Assembly (NCBI GenBank): GCA_965231925.1
Contig: OZ246894.1
Coordinates: 1,860,001 to 1,924,000, forward strand
Direction of reading: 5' to 3'
Origin: Poriferisodalis sp965231925
GTDB lineage: Bacteria > Actinomycetota > Acidimicrobiia > Acidimicrobiales > Poriferisodalaceae
Length of the DNA stretch: 64,000 nucleotides
Under the pieces are notes generated by a model. The model did not search any database. It had not been told where the DNA came from and saw only the letters and a list, made by a program, of their open reading frames with translations. This document shows, piece by piece, positions 43,518 to 50,887 of the stretch (the first letter of the stretch is position 1; every line of letters begins with the position of its first letter). A program made the position numbers and the translations under genes.

Positions 43518-43854
43518 TGCGCGGCGGGGTGTACTGGATCGATCTCGACAAGCGTCGGCCCTGTGTCGTGGTGTCCGCTGACGACGTTCTCGATGTCGAC
43601 ACTTGGCAAACGCATGTTGTGCCGCTGACCTCGAATCTCGATCGCGCTGGCCTCGCCGGCAATGTCCTGCTCAGACGCTGCGGTGACCGGCCCTGCCCAC
43701 CGACTCCGTTGCAGTGCCGCTCGGATTGGAGCTGGTCGATCGCACATGGCTGGGGGAGCGTGCGGGCAGCCTGCCTCGGGTTCTGGTCGACGCGATCGAT
43801 GACGGGACTGCGAGCCGTGTTGGATCTGTGACCGTCGGTCAGGAGCCAACCTAA
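43517..43854 (+). pseudogene. MazF/PemK-type endoribonuclease toxin with one frameshift
   Basis: MRGGVYWIDLDKRRPCVVVSADDVLDVD and THVVPLTSNLDRAGLAGNVLL are typical PemK/MazF strands. The frame breaks after LLRRCGDR near 43690; adding one G to the CGGCCC there restores ALPTDSVAVPLGLELVDRTWLGERAG and a normal C-terminus ending at TAA 43852-43854. As written the protein ends at 43831 with an unrelated tail. Toxins can be inactivated in nature, but neighbouring genes show the same kind of single-base error. Confidence 0.75.
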
Positions 43855-43876
43855 ACACTGGCTCCCGAAGTTTAGG
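43842..43876. terminator. Overlapping alternative hairpins after mazF
   Basis: GGAGCCA (43842-43848) pairs with TGGCTCC (43859-43865). CCTAAAC (43850-43856) pairs with GTTTAGG (43870-43876) followed by AAAA. The two stems are mutually exclusive, so this could be a terminator/antiterminator-like switch or simply a terminator with an alternative fold. Confidence 0.45.
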
Positions 43877-43985
43877 AAAACGCCATTTGCCTTACGTCTA
43901 CGGTGCTTGCCGTGCTCCAGAACTTCGCAAGACCAGTCGTACTCCGTCCGCCACCCTGTCGACGGCGGAGAAATAGGGTCGAGCG

Positions 43986-44770
43986 ATGAGTGAAGACCGG
44001 GTGATGCACCTGGGTGTGGGCGCCGCCGATCTGGGTGGGGCCACGCTCGCCATCGTGCCGGGCGACCCGGCCCGGGTGGCGAGGATCGCCGAGACGATGG
44101 ATGAGCCGGCGCACTTGGCCTCCGTGCGGGAGTTCACGACCTATTGGGCGTCGATCGACGGCCAGCCCGTGGTGGTCTGCTCGACCGGCGTCGGCGGGCC
44201 CGTCGACCTCGGTCGCAGTCGAAGAGCTGGCCCAGCTCGGCGTGCGGACGTTCCTGCGGGTCGGCACGACGGGGTCGATCCAGCCGGATTTGCTGATCGG
44301 CCACCTGGTCATCACCCAGGCCGCGGTTCGCCTCGACGGGGCGAGTCGGCACTGTCGCGCCGCTGGAGTATCCCGCCGCCTCCTCGTTCGAGTGCACCCG
44401 GGCCCTGGTCGATGCCGCAGTCGCCCTCGACGCTCCCCATCAGGTCGGGATCACAGCGTCGAGCGACACACCTTCTACCCCCGGCCAGGAGCGCTACGAC
44501 ACCGTGGCCGGCGATGTCGTCGGGTGGCTGAGAGGCAGCCTCGCCGAGTGGCGCCGCATCGGCGTGCTCAACTATGAAATGGAGTCGGCCACGCTGTTCA
44601 CGATGTGCGCTGCCAACGGCTGGCGGGCCGGGTGCGTCGCCGGGGTGATCGCACAGCGCACCGAGTCCGAAGCCGTCGTCGACGAAGGCCGCATCGCCAA
44701 CACTGAAGAGCGGGCCGTCGGAGTGGTCGTCGAGGCCGCCCGCCGCCTGCTCCAACAGCAATCTCACTGA
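43986..44770 (+). pseudogene. udp: Uridine/nucleoside phosphorylase with several frameshifts
   Basis: MHLGVGAADLGGATLAIVPGDPARVARIA, VCSTGVGGPSTSVAVEELAQLG and RVGTTGSIQPDLLIGHLVITQAAVR match the uridine phosphorylase family (phosphate-binding GDPxR and GVGGPS loops). NYEMESATLFTMCAANGWRAG is the nucleoside-binding signature with the catalytic Glu/Met/Glu. At least three frame changes (about 44205, 44350 and 44480) are needed to read the protein from ATG 43986 to TGA 44768-44770. All functional motifs are preserved. Confidence 0.8.
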
Positions 44771-44778
44771 GGTGCATC

Positions 44779-45942
44779 ATGAGCAAGATCAGCCGCATTG
44801 TCGTTCAGGCCTACACGTATCAGCTCCCCGACGTCGGTCCGTCGATCTGGGCCTGCTCGCCTGGGGCAGAGATGAGTGTCTCGAAGTTCATGGTGTCGAT
44901 CGAAACCGACGACGGTCACACGGGTAGCTACGCACCCCACTACGGCGCAACCGAACACGCAATGGCGCAGGTCTGCGATATGGCACCGCTGCTGATCGGC
45001 AGGGACCCAGAGCAGCGCGAACGGATTTTCGAACTCCTCAAGCTGCAGTTCCGGCACTTCGACAAGGTCGGCATCGCAGCGCTGGACACAGCCCTGTGGG
45101 ATCTCGCGGGCAAGAAGTACGGCGCCTCCATCAGCCAGTTGCTGGGCGGGTACCGGGAGCGGCTGCCGGCATATGCGAGCACGACACCGGGCCAGAAGAC
45201 GCCCGGCGGCCTGGACAGCATCTCGAAGTACGCAGACTTCGCGGAGGAATGCCAGCAACGCGGTTTCCCCGCGTTCAAGATTCACGGCTTCTTCGACGGC
45301 GACGTGGACAACGAGATCGGCATCATGACGGCGGTTCGCGATCGCGTCGGGTCCACGATGAAGCTGATGACAGACCCCGCGTCGTCCTTGGGGTCATTCA
45401 TGGATGCCGTGGAAGTCGGTCGGGCCTGCGATGACTTGGGATACCTGTGGTACGAAGATCCGTACCGCGATGCTTCCTCGAGCGCCGCCGCTCACCAGCG
45501 TCTGCGAGATTTCATCCGCACACCGATGCTCATTGCCGAGCACATCCGAGGATTCGAGCAAAAGGCCGACTTCGTGCTCGCTCGTGGCACCGACATCATG
45601 CACGTCGATCCCGAGTTGGACGGCGGCATCACCGGCACGATGAAACTGGCCCACTTCTGCGACGCCATCGGCATGGAGGTACAGCTCCACACGGCCGGCC
45701 CGATGCACAGACACTGCATGTCGGCCATACCCAACACGCTTTTTTACGAACTCGGCCTGGTCAATCCCGACACCTCGCAGAACTGCCTGCAACCGCCGAT
45801 CTACGCAGACGGCTATGGCGATGGTCTCGACGATGTGGGTGCTGACGGATGCGTCGCAGTGCCCACCGGCCCGGGGCTGGGAGTGGAGTACGACTGGGAC
45901 AAGATCAACGCTTGGGAAACGGCCAGGCGCACCTTCGAGTAG
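44779..45942 (+). CDS. Enolase-superfamily (mandelate racemase/muconate lactonizing) enzyme
   Basis: 387 residues. The capping domain is N-terminal (1-115), then the barrel: FPAFKIHGFF near 172 (the K-x-K site reads K-x-H), metal ligands Asp in MTDPAS near 199, Glu in YEDPYRD near 227 and Glu in LIAEHIRGF near 256. Late in the barrel come HVDPELDGGITGTMKLAHFCDAIGM and VQLHTAGPMH (the histidine of the His-Asp dyad). Probably a sugar-acid dehydratase or racemase. It starts 8 bp after the phosphorylase. The substrate cannot be deduced. Confidence 0.85.
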   Translation: MSKISRIVVQAYTYQLPDVGPSIWACSPGAEMSVSKFMVSIETDDGHTGSYAPHYGATEHAMAQVCDMAPLLIGRDPEQRERIFELLKLQFRHFDKVGIAALDTALWDLAGKKYGASISQLLGGYRERLPAYASTTPGQKTPGGLDSISKYADFAEECQQRGFPAFKIHGFFDGDVDNEIGIMTAVRDRVGSTMKLMTDPASSLGSFMDAVEVGRACDDLGYLWYEDPYRDASSSAAAHQRLRDFIRTPMLIAEHIRGFEQKADFVLARGTDIMHVDPELDGGITGTMKLAHFCDAIGMEVQLHTAGPMHRHCMSAIPNTLFYELGLVNPDTSQNCLQPPIYADGYGDGLDDVGADGCVAVPTGPGLGVEYDWDKINAWETARRTFE

Positions 45943-45961
45943 CTCGGCTCGCCCTGTCGTG

Positions 45962-47134
45962 TCAGCGACTCGGCTGTCGAGGGTGGGACGTCGGGGGCTC
46001 GGTGCCGAGGTTTCGCCCGCCTGGCTCGGGCGTGCTGCCGGCCGGAATGTGCTGGAACTCGCGATTCGTTCTGCGGACGGCAGGTGTGATGGCCACGGCG
46101 TAGCCGATCAGGGCGAGGAGAACTCGGCGAGCCGGTAAGAGCACGAAGCAGATGGCCCACGCCGCAGCGAATCCGATGAGTCGTGGTTTCATCGCGGACA
46201 CGGGTGCAGAAGGCTTGTCGTCGGATCGGCCAAGCGGGAACCGCTTCGGCTTGATGAACCATCCATGGGCGAACAGCTGAGCGACGAAGTACGGCCAGAA
46301 GGCCTCTGGGGCGTCGAGTGGGGGATCGGTATCCCATGCGGCGTCGGCGTCGGTGGCTAGTCCTTCTTGGATGCGAGTCCACACGTGCGACGCGGTGACT
46401 CGACCGGAGGCGCCGCCGCGGTTCTGATGAGTCGGGCGACAGTGCCACCGGTACAGCACTCGTCGGTCCTCGGTGAGGGCCAGAATCCCGGCCTGGAAGA
46501 TGCCGTTCGGGTGCGAGGACCAGTGTCGCTCCAGTACTGCAGTGTCGCCGATGTAGAGGTCGAATCGGTCAGCCTCACGGCAGTCTCCGAGGATCTCGTG
46601 GTGCGGATCGCCTACGGCTTGATATTGCAATTCCCATGAGTCCTGTGCTTCGCTCGCGAGACTCTGGGGCTCACTGGTGACGGCGAAGATCTCTCCGCCC
46701 GCAGCCCGGATCTCCTCGACTACCCCCGACTTTCCAAAGCCGCGCAACTCGCGGCGGCACGGAGGTCACCACAAGCCGCGGTAGAACACCAAGACGACGA
46801 ACTTGTGCGTGTCGAGCTGGGCATTGAGCCACCCGGTGCGTACCCCGATCGGTGGGTCGAGCAGCGGCGGGATCAGCGGATCGTCAACGTCGGCGGCCGA
46901 CACTCGATAGCCATCGGCGGATCGTTCGACCACCACCTGCTCACGGGCACAGACGTCGCCGTCGCACAGCACCAAGCCCAGTTCGAAGGACCGTTCTCGC
47001 GCTCGTGCCACGGTGTCTTCGGCATCGATGACTCCGGTGATCTCGTAGTGCGACTCCTGCGTTGCGTTGATCCACTCAAGAGCGGCCTTCGACGCGTCCT
47101 CAAGCTCACTGGGGGTTTCTTCGCTCACGTTCAT
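45962..47134 (-). CDS. Selenocysteine-containing peroxiredoxin-like (SelL-related) protein
   Basis: 390 residues if the in-frame TGA at 46766-46768 is read as Sec123. The redox site becomes FYRGLW-U-PPC-RREL, with Sec123 and Cys126 at the C-x-x-C positions of AhpC/TSA-type redoxins. Before it (80-122) is the Prx strand THKFVVLVFYRG. After it come EIRAAGGEIFAVTSEP, LYIGDTAVLERHWSSHPNGIFQAGILAL and VLYRWHCRPTHQNRGGASGR, all in the same frame and typical of the peroxiredoxin-like family. A SECIS-like hairpin starts 10 nt after the TGA. The C-terminus has two hydrophobic helices (about 322-358), so it may be membrane-attached. It starts 3 bp after a mycothiol-linked gene. Confidence 0.85.
46739..46768 (-). 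promoter_or_regulatory. UGA Sec codon and bacterial SECIS-like hairpin
   Basis: Reading on the minus strand, TGA is followed after 10 bases by GCCGCG, a 5-base loop AGTTG, and CGCGGC: a perfect 6-bp stem (46739-46755). The loop lies 17-21 nt after the TGA and has G at its second position, matching the usual spacing and apical-loop rule for bacterial SelB-binding elements. Confidence 0.7.
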
Positions 47135-47137
47135 GCT

Positions 47138-47908
47138 CTAGGCCATATCGCTGATGCGCGGCGGTTCGAACCAGGGTTGGGCGATCTCCATCCATTCGAT
47201 GGCGAGGCGGCCTCGAGCGTGGACTGCAGAGTCCGACAGCGGTCGACGCCGTGTCAGGACCAGGCAGAATTCATAGGCGTTGGCAGTCACTCGGTCTGCA
47301 GCATCTTCGGGTCCCCAGGCCCAGATGTCTCCGCTTGGGCCGGTGAGCTCAACTCGAACTGGATCGACCGGCGGTGTCAATCCTCGATTGACGTAGCTGA
47401 AGTCGCGGGTGATGACGCCAATGTGTGCAATGTTGCGCAACCGGTCCGTCTGGGGATACTCGACGCCGAACGTGTCCGCCAGATCGTGGGAATGCGTCCA
47501 CGTCTCCACCAGTCGACCTGTCGCCATCGACCGCGCTCCGATCTCAGGGCCGACCCAAGCAAGGCGATCCCGAGCATCCCGCCTGCGCAGTGCGTTGATC
47601 ATGGCGGTACGCATCTCGAGGAACCACTGCCACAGATCAGCTCCCGAAAGCAACTGGATTTCTGGACCGACCAAGGCGTTGACCGATGCCTCGCCGTTCG
47701 ACAGTCGGCCGTTGGCGACGGCAAATGACGTCGGATCGGTCAGCGTGAGATGCGCGAGCCAATCACCGACGCCGAGATGCAGGATCGTCTCGTGGCTGTC
47801 CCAGCCCTCGGCGACAGTAGGTGAGCGCCATTGTTCTTCGTTCAAGTGGCCGACGACGGCGGTCAGAGCCTCGGTTTCAGCTTCGAGATCGTCGCAAATC
47901 TGATCCAC
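47138..47908 (-). CDS. Mycothiol-dependent/DinB-fold protein (TIGR03084-like)
   Basis: 256 residues. LEAETEALTAVVGHLNEEQWRSPTVAEGWDSHETILHLGVGDWLAHL is the typical N-terminal DinB/maleylpyruvate-isomerase helix pair with a metal-binding His (HLGVGD). ETWTHSHDLADTFG near 135 supplies the other metal His/Asp. The C-terminal half (PVRVELTGPSGDIWAWGPEDAADRVTANAYEFCLVLTRRR) is the SCP2-like extension seen in actinobacterial members. Presumed mycothiol-dependent transferase or isomerase. It is 3 bp upstream of the selenoprotein in one operon, a plausible thiol-redox pairing. Confidence 0.82.
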   Translation of the reverse strand: MDQICDDLEAETEALTAVVGHLNEEQWRSPTVAEGWDSHETILHLGVGDWLAHLTLTDPTSFAVANGRLSNGEASVNALVGPEIQLLSGADLWQWFLEMRTAMINALRRRDARDRLAWVGPEIGARSMATGRLVETWTHSHDLADTFGVEYPQTDRLRNIAHIGVITRDFSYVNRGLTPPVDPVRVELTGPSGDIWAWGPEDAADRVTANAYEFCLVLTRRRPLSDSAVHARGRLAIEWMEIAQPWFEPPRISDMA

Positions 47909-48065
47909 GACCGAATGCTAGAGCGGCGGTCCCAGCGAAGTTTCGGCCCCTGGCTGGCGCCGAAGGTCACGTAGGCAAGGAATCGCCTGCCCGGCGCGGA
48001 GCCTTGATGGGCGGTGAGCCCGCCGTCAGTCGATCGATCTTCTCGGGCCGAGTCGTTGGTATTGG

Positions 48066-48605
48066 TTAGCTGTCGACAAGAGTTCGAAGGTCCGAGCGTT
48101 CGGCGTCGTTGAGATGGGCTCGGTGGTGGCGGAGTTCGAGGCTGGCGTTAATGGCCGCTCGGACATGGTCTTCGGCAGCGTCGTTGAGGAGTGTGTTGAG
48201 GTTCTCTCGAAGCCAAGCTGCAACTTCGGCGCTGCGCCAGAGCCGGTAGCGGCTGCGAGGGTCAGTGACGGGGGGTGGGAATCCGCCGGGTCCGCGCTCG
48301 CCAGCGATAAGGAGCCGCACGCTCTCGCGAGTTCGGCCGGTGCGGGCTGCGATGTCGGCCATGGACACCAGTCCGGCATCCGCGAGACGAACCACGTTGA
48401 CGCCCGAGATGGACTCGAGTTCGGCGACTGCAGTCAGCACTGCGTATTGAAAGCTGTCGGCCTCGCGGTCGAAGTCGGCGTACTGAATGCCGTCGGCTCG
48501 GCCGATCAAGGCGTCATCGCAGCCGGCCTCGTATACGTCGCCGATCCGTTCGTCTGATTGGAGGTCAGGGCCGTTGACGATCAGGGTGAAGGTGTGGGTG
48601 GTCAT
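48066..48605 (-). CDS. HicB-like antitoxin/regulator with helix-turn-helix
   Basis: 179 residues from ATG 48605. Residues 1-65 (HTFTLIVNGPDLQSDERIGDVYEAG...) resemble a small alpha/beta antitoxin domain. Residues 70-125 contain LADAGLVSMADIAARTGRTRESVRLLIAGERGPGGFPPP and YRLWRSAEVAAWL, an excisionase/MerR-like HTH. The last 40 residues are helical and charged. It starts 2 bp after the HicA-like gene, so the pair is co-transcribed toxin first, as in hicAB. Assigned by order and size; the fold of the N-terminus is inferred. Confidence 0.6.
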   Translation of the reverse strand: MTTHTFTLIVNGPDLQSDERIGDVYEAGCDDALIGRADGIQYADFDREADSFQYAVLTAVAELESISGVNVVRLADAGLVSMADIAARTGRTRESVRLLIAGERGPGGFPPPVTDPRSRYRLWRSAEVAAWLRENLNTLLNDAAEDHVRAAINASLELRHHRAHLNDAERSDLRTLVDS

Positions 48606-48607
48606 AG

Positions 48608-48871
48608 TCACGAGTCGTTGTCCCATTCGGGGGTGTGGATGCATCGGTCCCGTACCCGCCTGAGCTGGCGGGCGTGGTTGTCGGGGCTTCGTGGTGTCGA
48701 CCAGATGGAGACTTGACAGCCTGATCGGCTGGATTCGGCGCAGCGAGCAACACCCCAACGGTGCCCTGACGCTCTCGGTGCGATGGTCCAGCCTGCGTCT
48801 TCGAGTTCGGCCAATGCGGCTTCGACCTCCTTCTTTGGATGCCGCGCCCTCGGCATGTTGACACCATACAA
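48608..48871 (-). CDS. HicA-like toxin candidate
   Basis: 87 residues (an alternative start at 48856 gives 82). KKEVEAALAELEDAGWTIAPRASGHRWGVARC has the helix then beta pattern with Gly-Trp and Ser/Gly-His that typifies HicA double-stranded-RNA-binding-fold toxins, though the sequence similarity is weak. The C-terminus VSIWSTPRSPDNHARQLRRVRDRC is basic. It lies upstream of and adjacent to an HTH-containing HicB-like gene. Confidence 0.55.
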   Translation of the reverse strand: MYGVNMPRARHPKKEVEAALAELEDAGWTIAPRASGHRWGVARCAESSRSGCQVSIWSTPRSPDNHARQLRRVRDRCIHTPEWDNDS

Positions 48872-48907
48872 CGTGTGTTGGATCCAGTCAACGGTGCCGG
48901 CAGAGTG

Positions 48908-48991
48908 TCAGAAGCCGAGGATCTTGTCGGTGACGACGTAGCGGAGCGGCTCGCCGGTGAGCAGGCGGCGGCAGTTGTCGGCACGGTTCAT
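48908..48991 (-). pseudogene. C-terminal remnant of a D-2-hydroxyacid dehydrogenase
   Basis: 27 codons. ATG 48991 overlaps the stop of the M28-like gene (ATGA). The peptide NCRRLLTGEPLRYVV followed by TDKILGF is the typical end of NAD-dependent 2-hydroxyacid dehydrogenases (xNxxRxLxGEPLxxVV). Everything upstream of this helix is missing. The operon therefore once continued into a dehydrogenase whose body has been deleted. Confidence 0.55.
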
Positions 48992-50106
48992 CGGTGACTG
49001 TCGAGGAAGAGCCTGGCCGCATCGATTGCGACGTCGGCAGCCAGGGCCATGGCCTGCGGAGTCGTCGCGGTGGCAGTGTCTGCGGTGGTGTGGAACACCG
49101 ATGATCCGCCCAGAAAGGACAGCACCGACGCGCCGGCTTCGAACCAGGTGCCGCCTTCGCCCGGCCAAGTGTCCGCCTCGTGCAGGCGCCAATTCGCTCT
49201 GGGTACGCGATGGCTGATCTCGTCGCGCAGCTCGCCGCTGGCCGTCGTCAGCACCATGCGCTGGTCACCGAGGCTTGCCGGGCCCTTCGAATCGGGTTCG
49301 ACCGCTGCGACTGACGCACCGAGATGGATGACCCGGTGGCCGTCCACGTCTCGGCCGTCGAGATAGTGCTTGAGGCCGATGTGATCGATCTCGTGGCCAC
49401 TGCACGCGGAGAGCGTGACATGGTGATCGGCGGCGAGATCGGCAGCCATCGCCAGAGCGACCGCAAGGCCGGTGCCGCGCTCGCCGCCGGCGGGCGTCCA
49501 GCCGGTGAGCGGCGTCGTGATGTTGATCGGTGGCGCGTCGGCAGGACCCAACGTGGCGATGACATTGGCGCTGCGACCCGGTTCGGTCGTCGCCGTGAAT
49601 GCCAATTCGGCATCGGCGCCGCCGACGCGCTCGGCCCAGTTGCCCGGGATGATGACTGCGGGGCGACCTGGGGTTGCGGGCATCTGCGGCACTCGGTTGC
49701 ACTGCACCACAAGATCGTCGGGTCCGTCGATGACGACGACGAGCGCCGCTGCTGCCGGGTCGGTGTCGAGGTAAGGGTCGAGCCCGCGCGGGTTGCCGGC
49801 GACGGCGGCATCGACCTTGACGATCGAGAGGTTCTTGGTCCGCCAATCGCCCTGCGCGCTGTAGAAGACGGGCAGCGCGGGCACGAGTTGGTCCCCGATC
49901 CGTAACTCGGCGGTGCAGATGAAGAGGTCGAACTCGAACCAGTCTTCGTCCACCGAGGCACCGAGGCTCAACAGCACGTCCTTCAGCCACGCAGTGGTCT
50001 GGGCATCGACCGGGGTCCCGGTGTGATGGTTGCCGAAGCCCGCATAGGTCGCGACGATCTCATACAGCTCATCGGCGCTGAATCTGGCTGTAGTGATCGG
50101 GCTCAT
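48988..50106 (-). CDS. Peptidase M28-like protein with degenerate metal site
   Basis: 372 residues. Overall layout follows M28 aminopeptidases: an N-terminal helical part (ADELYEIVATYAGFGNHHTGTPVDAQTTAWLKDVLLSLGASVDE over 9-52), a PA-like insertion (120-215) and a C-terminal catalytic region. The usual ligands are changed. The H-x-D and D-D-x-x-G strands read TPLTGWTPAGGERGTG, the E-E pair reads SGHEIDHIG, and only the late histidine of FHTTADT is obvious. It may be a pseudoenzyme or use different ligands. Operon with the mycothiol-fold gene upstream. Confidence 0.65.
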   Translation of the reverse strand: MSPITTARFSADELYEIVATYAGFGNHHTGTPVDAQTTAWLKDVLLSLGASVDEDWFEFDLFICTAELRIGDQLVPALPVFYSAQGDWRTKNLSIVKVDAAVAGNPRGLDPYLDTDPAAAALVVVIDGPDDLVVQCNRVPQMPATPGRPAVIIPGNWAERVGGADAELAFTATTEPGRSANVIATLGPADAPPINITTPLTGWTPAGGERGTGLAVALAMAADLAADHHVTLSACSGHEIDHIGLKHYLDGRDVDGHRVIHLGASVAAVEPDSKGPASLGDQRMVLTTASGELRDEISHRVPRANWRLHEADTWPGEGGTWFEAGASVLSFLGGSSVFHTTADTATATTPQAMALAADVAIDAARLFLDSHR

Positions 50107-50117
50107 GGGGTCCGCGA

Positions 50118-50783
50118 TCAGAAGACGGGGAAGACTGCGGTGTCGCCAGAGCGTTCGGCTCGGGTCAGGGCATAGAGGACGCTCCAGTCGCCGTTGAGGC
50201 CTCGGGCGATGTCGATGCAGATCTCGATGATGATGGCTGGGCCGAGCGGGTCGGTGTCCGGGCGGGTCTGGCCGGTGCTGACGGCGAGGTCGTCGAGATG
50301 CAGCAGCACCTCGATCAGCCTGGTGCGGCAGAAGTCGTCGAGGGTGAGGAGTCGGCCCCCCAACGCGGCGACGAGGCGGTCGACGGGTTCGTCGGCCAGC
50401 CGTGTCTCCAGGTCGGCGACCAGTTGGCGGCACTTGTCCACGGTTGCTTGGTGCCCGATGGCCGATTCGGCTGCGGAGACGTCCTTGATCTGTTCGTGGA
50501 CGGGGGAGTCGACCGCGGCGTGGAAGTAGGTGACTGCGGTGAGGAGGTCGCCGTCAGGGCGCCGGTCGGGTGAGGTGCGGTCGAGATAGGCGATCGTCGC
50601 GCCGGCAGCGCGTACGAGATGGGCGCAGAGTGCTCCCACGGTCATGCCTTCGAGAGCCGAGGGCTGGTCCCATTGCTCGGCGGTCGCCGGGGTGTCGATG
50701 AGGTCGGCTGATCGGGCGACGGCTTCGACGACGAGGGCCCGGACGCCGGCTGAGTCGATCGACGGGCTGGCGGCTGACGTCAT
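50118..50783 (-). CDS. Maleylpyruvate isomerase family mycothiol-dependent protein
   Basis: 221 residues from ATG 50783. TAEQWDQPSALEGMTVGALCAHLVRAAGATIAYLDR (about 35-70) is the DinB-like motif with the first metal His (AHLVRA), and FCRTRLIEVLLHLDDLAVSTG near 155 contains the second metal site (LHLDDL). The helical-bundle metalloenzyme fold uses mycothiol in Actinobacteria. 11 bp separate it from the M28-like gene. Confidence 0.8.
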   Translation of the reverse strand: MTSAASPSIDSAGVRALVVEAVARSADLIDTPATAEQWDQPSALEGMTVGALCAHLVRAAGATIAYLDRTSPDRRPDGDLLTAVTYFHAAVDSPVHEQIKDVSAAESAIGHQATVDKCRQLVADLETRLADEPVDRLVAALGGRLLTLDDFCRTRLIEVLLHLDDLAVSTGQTRPDTDPLGPAIIIEICIDIARGLNGDWSVLYALTRAERSGDTAVFPVF

Positions 50784-50887
50784 GGGTTGATCTCGATTCG
50801 TTTCATGGATGGAACGTAGTTGCGGGGGTGTCCAGAGAATTGGGGCGAGCCTGTCGGCGAGTTGCAGTTCAACGCCGACGAGGCGGA

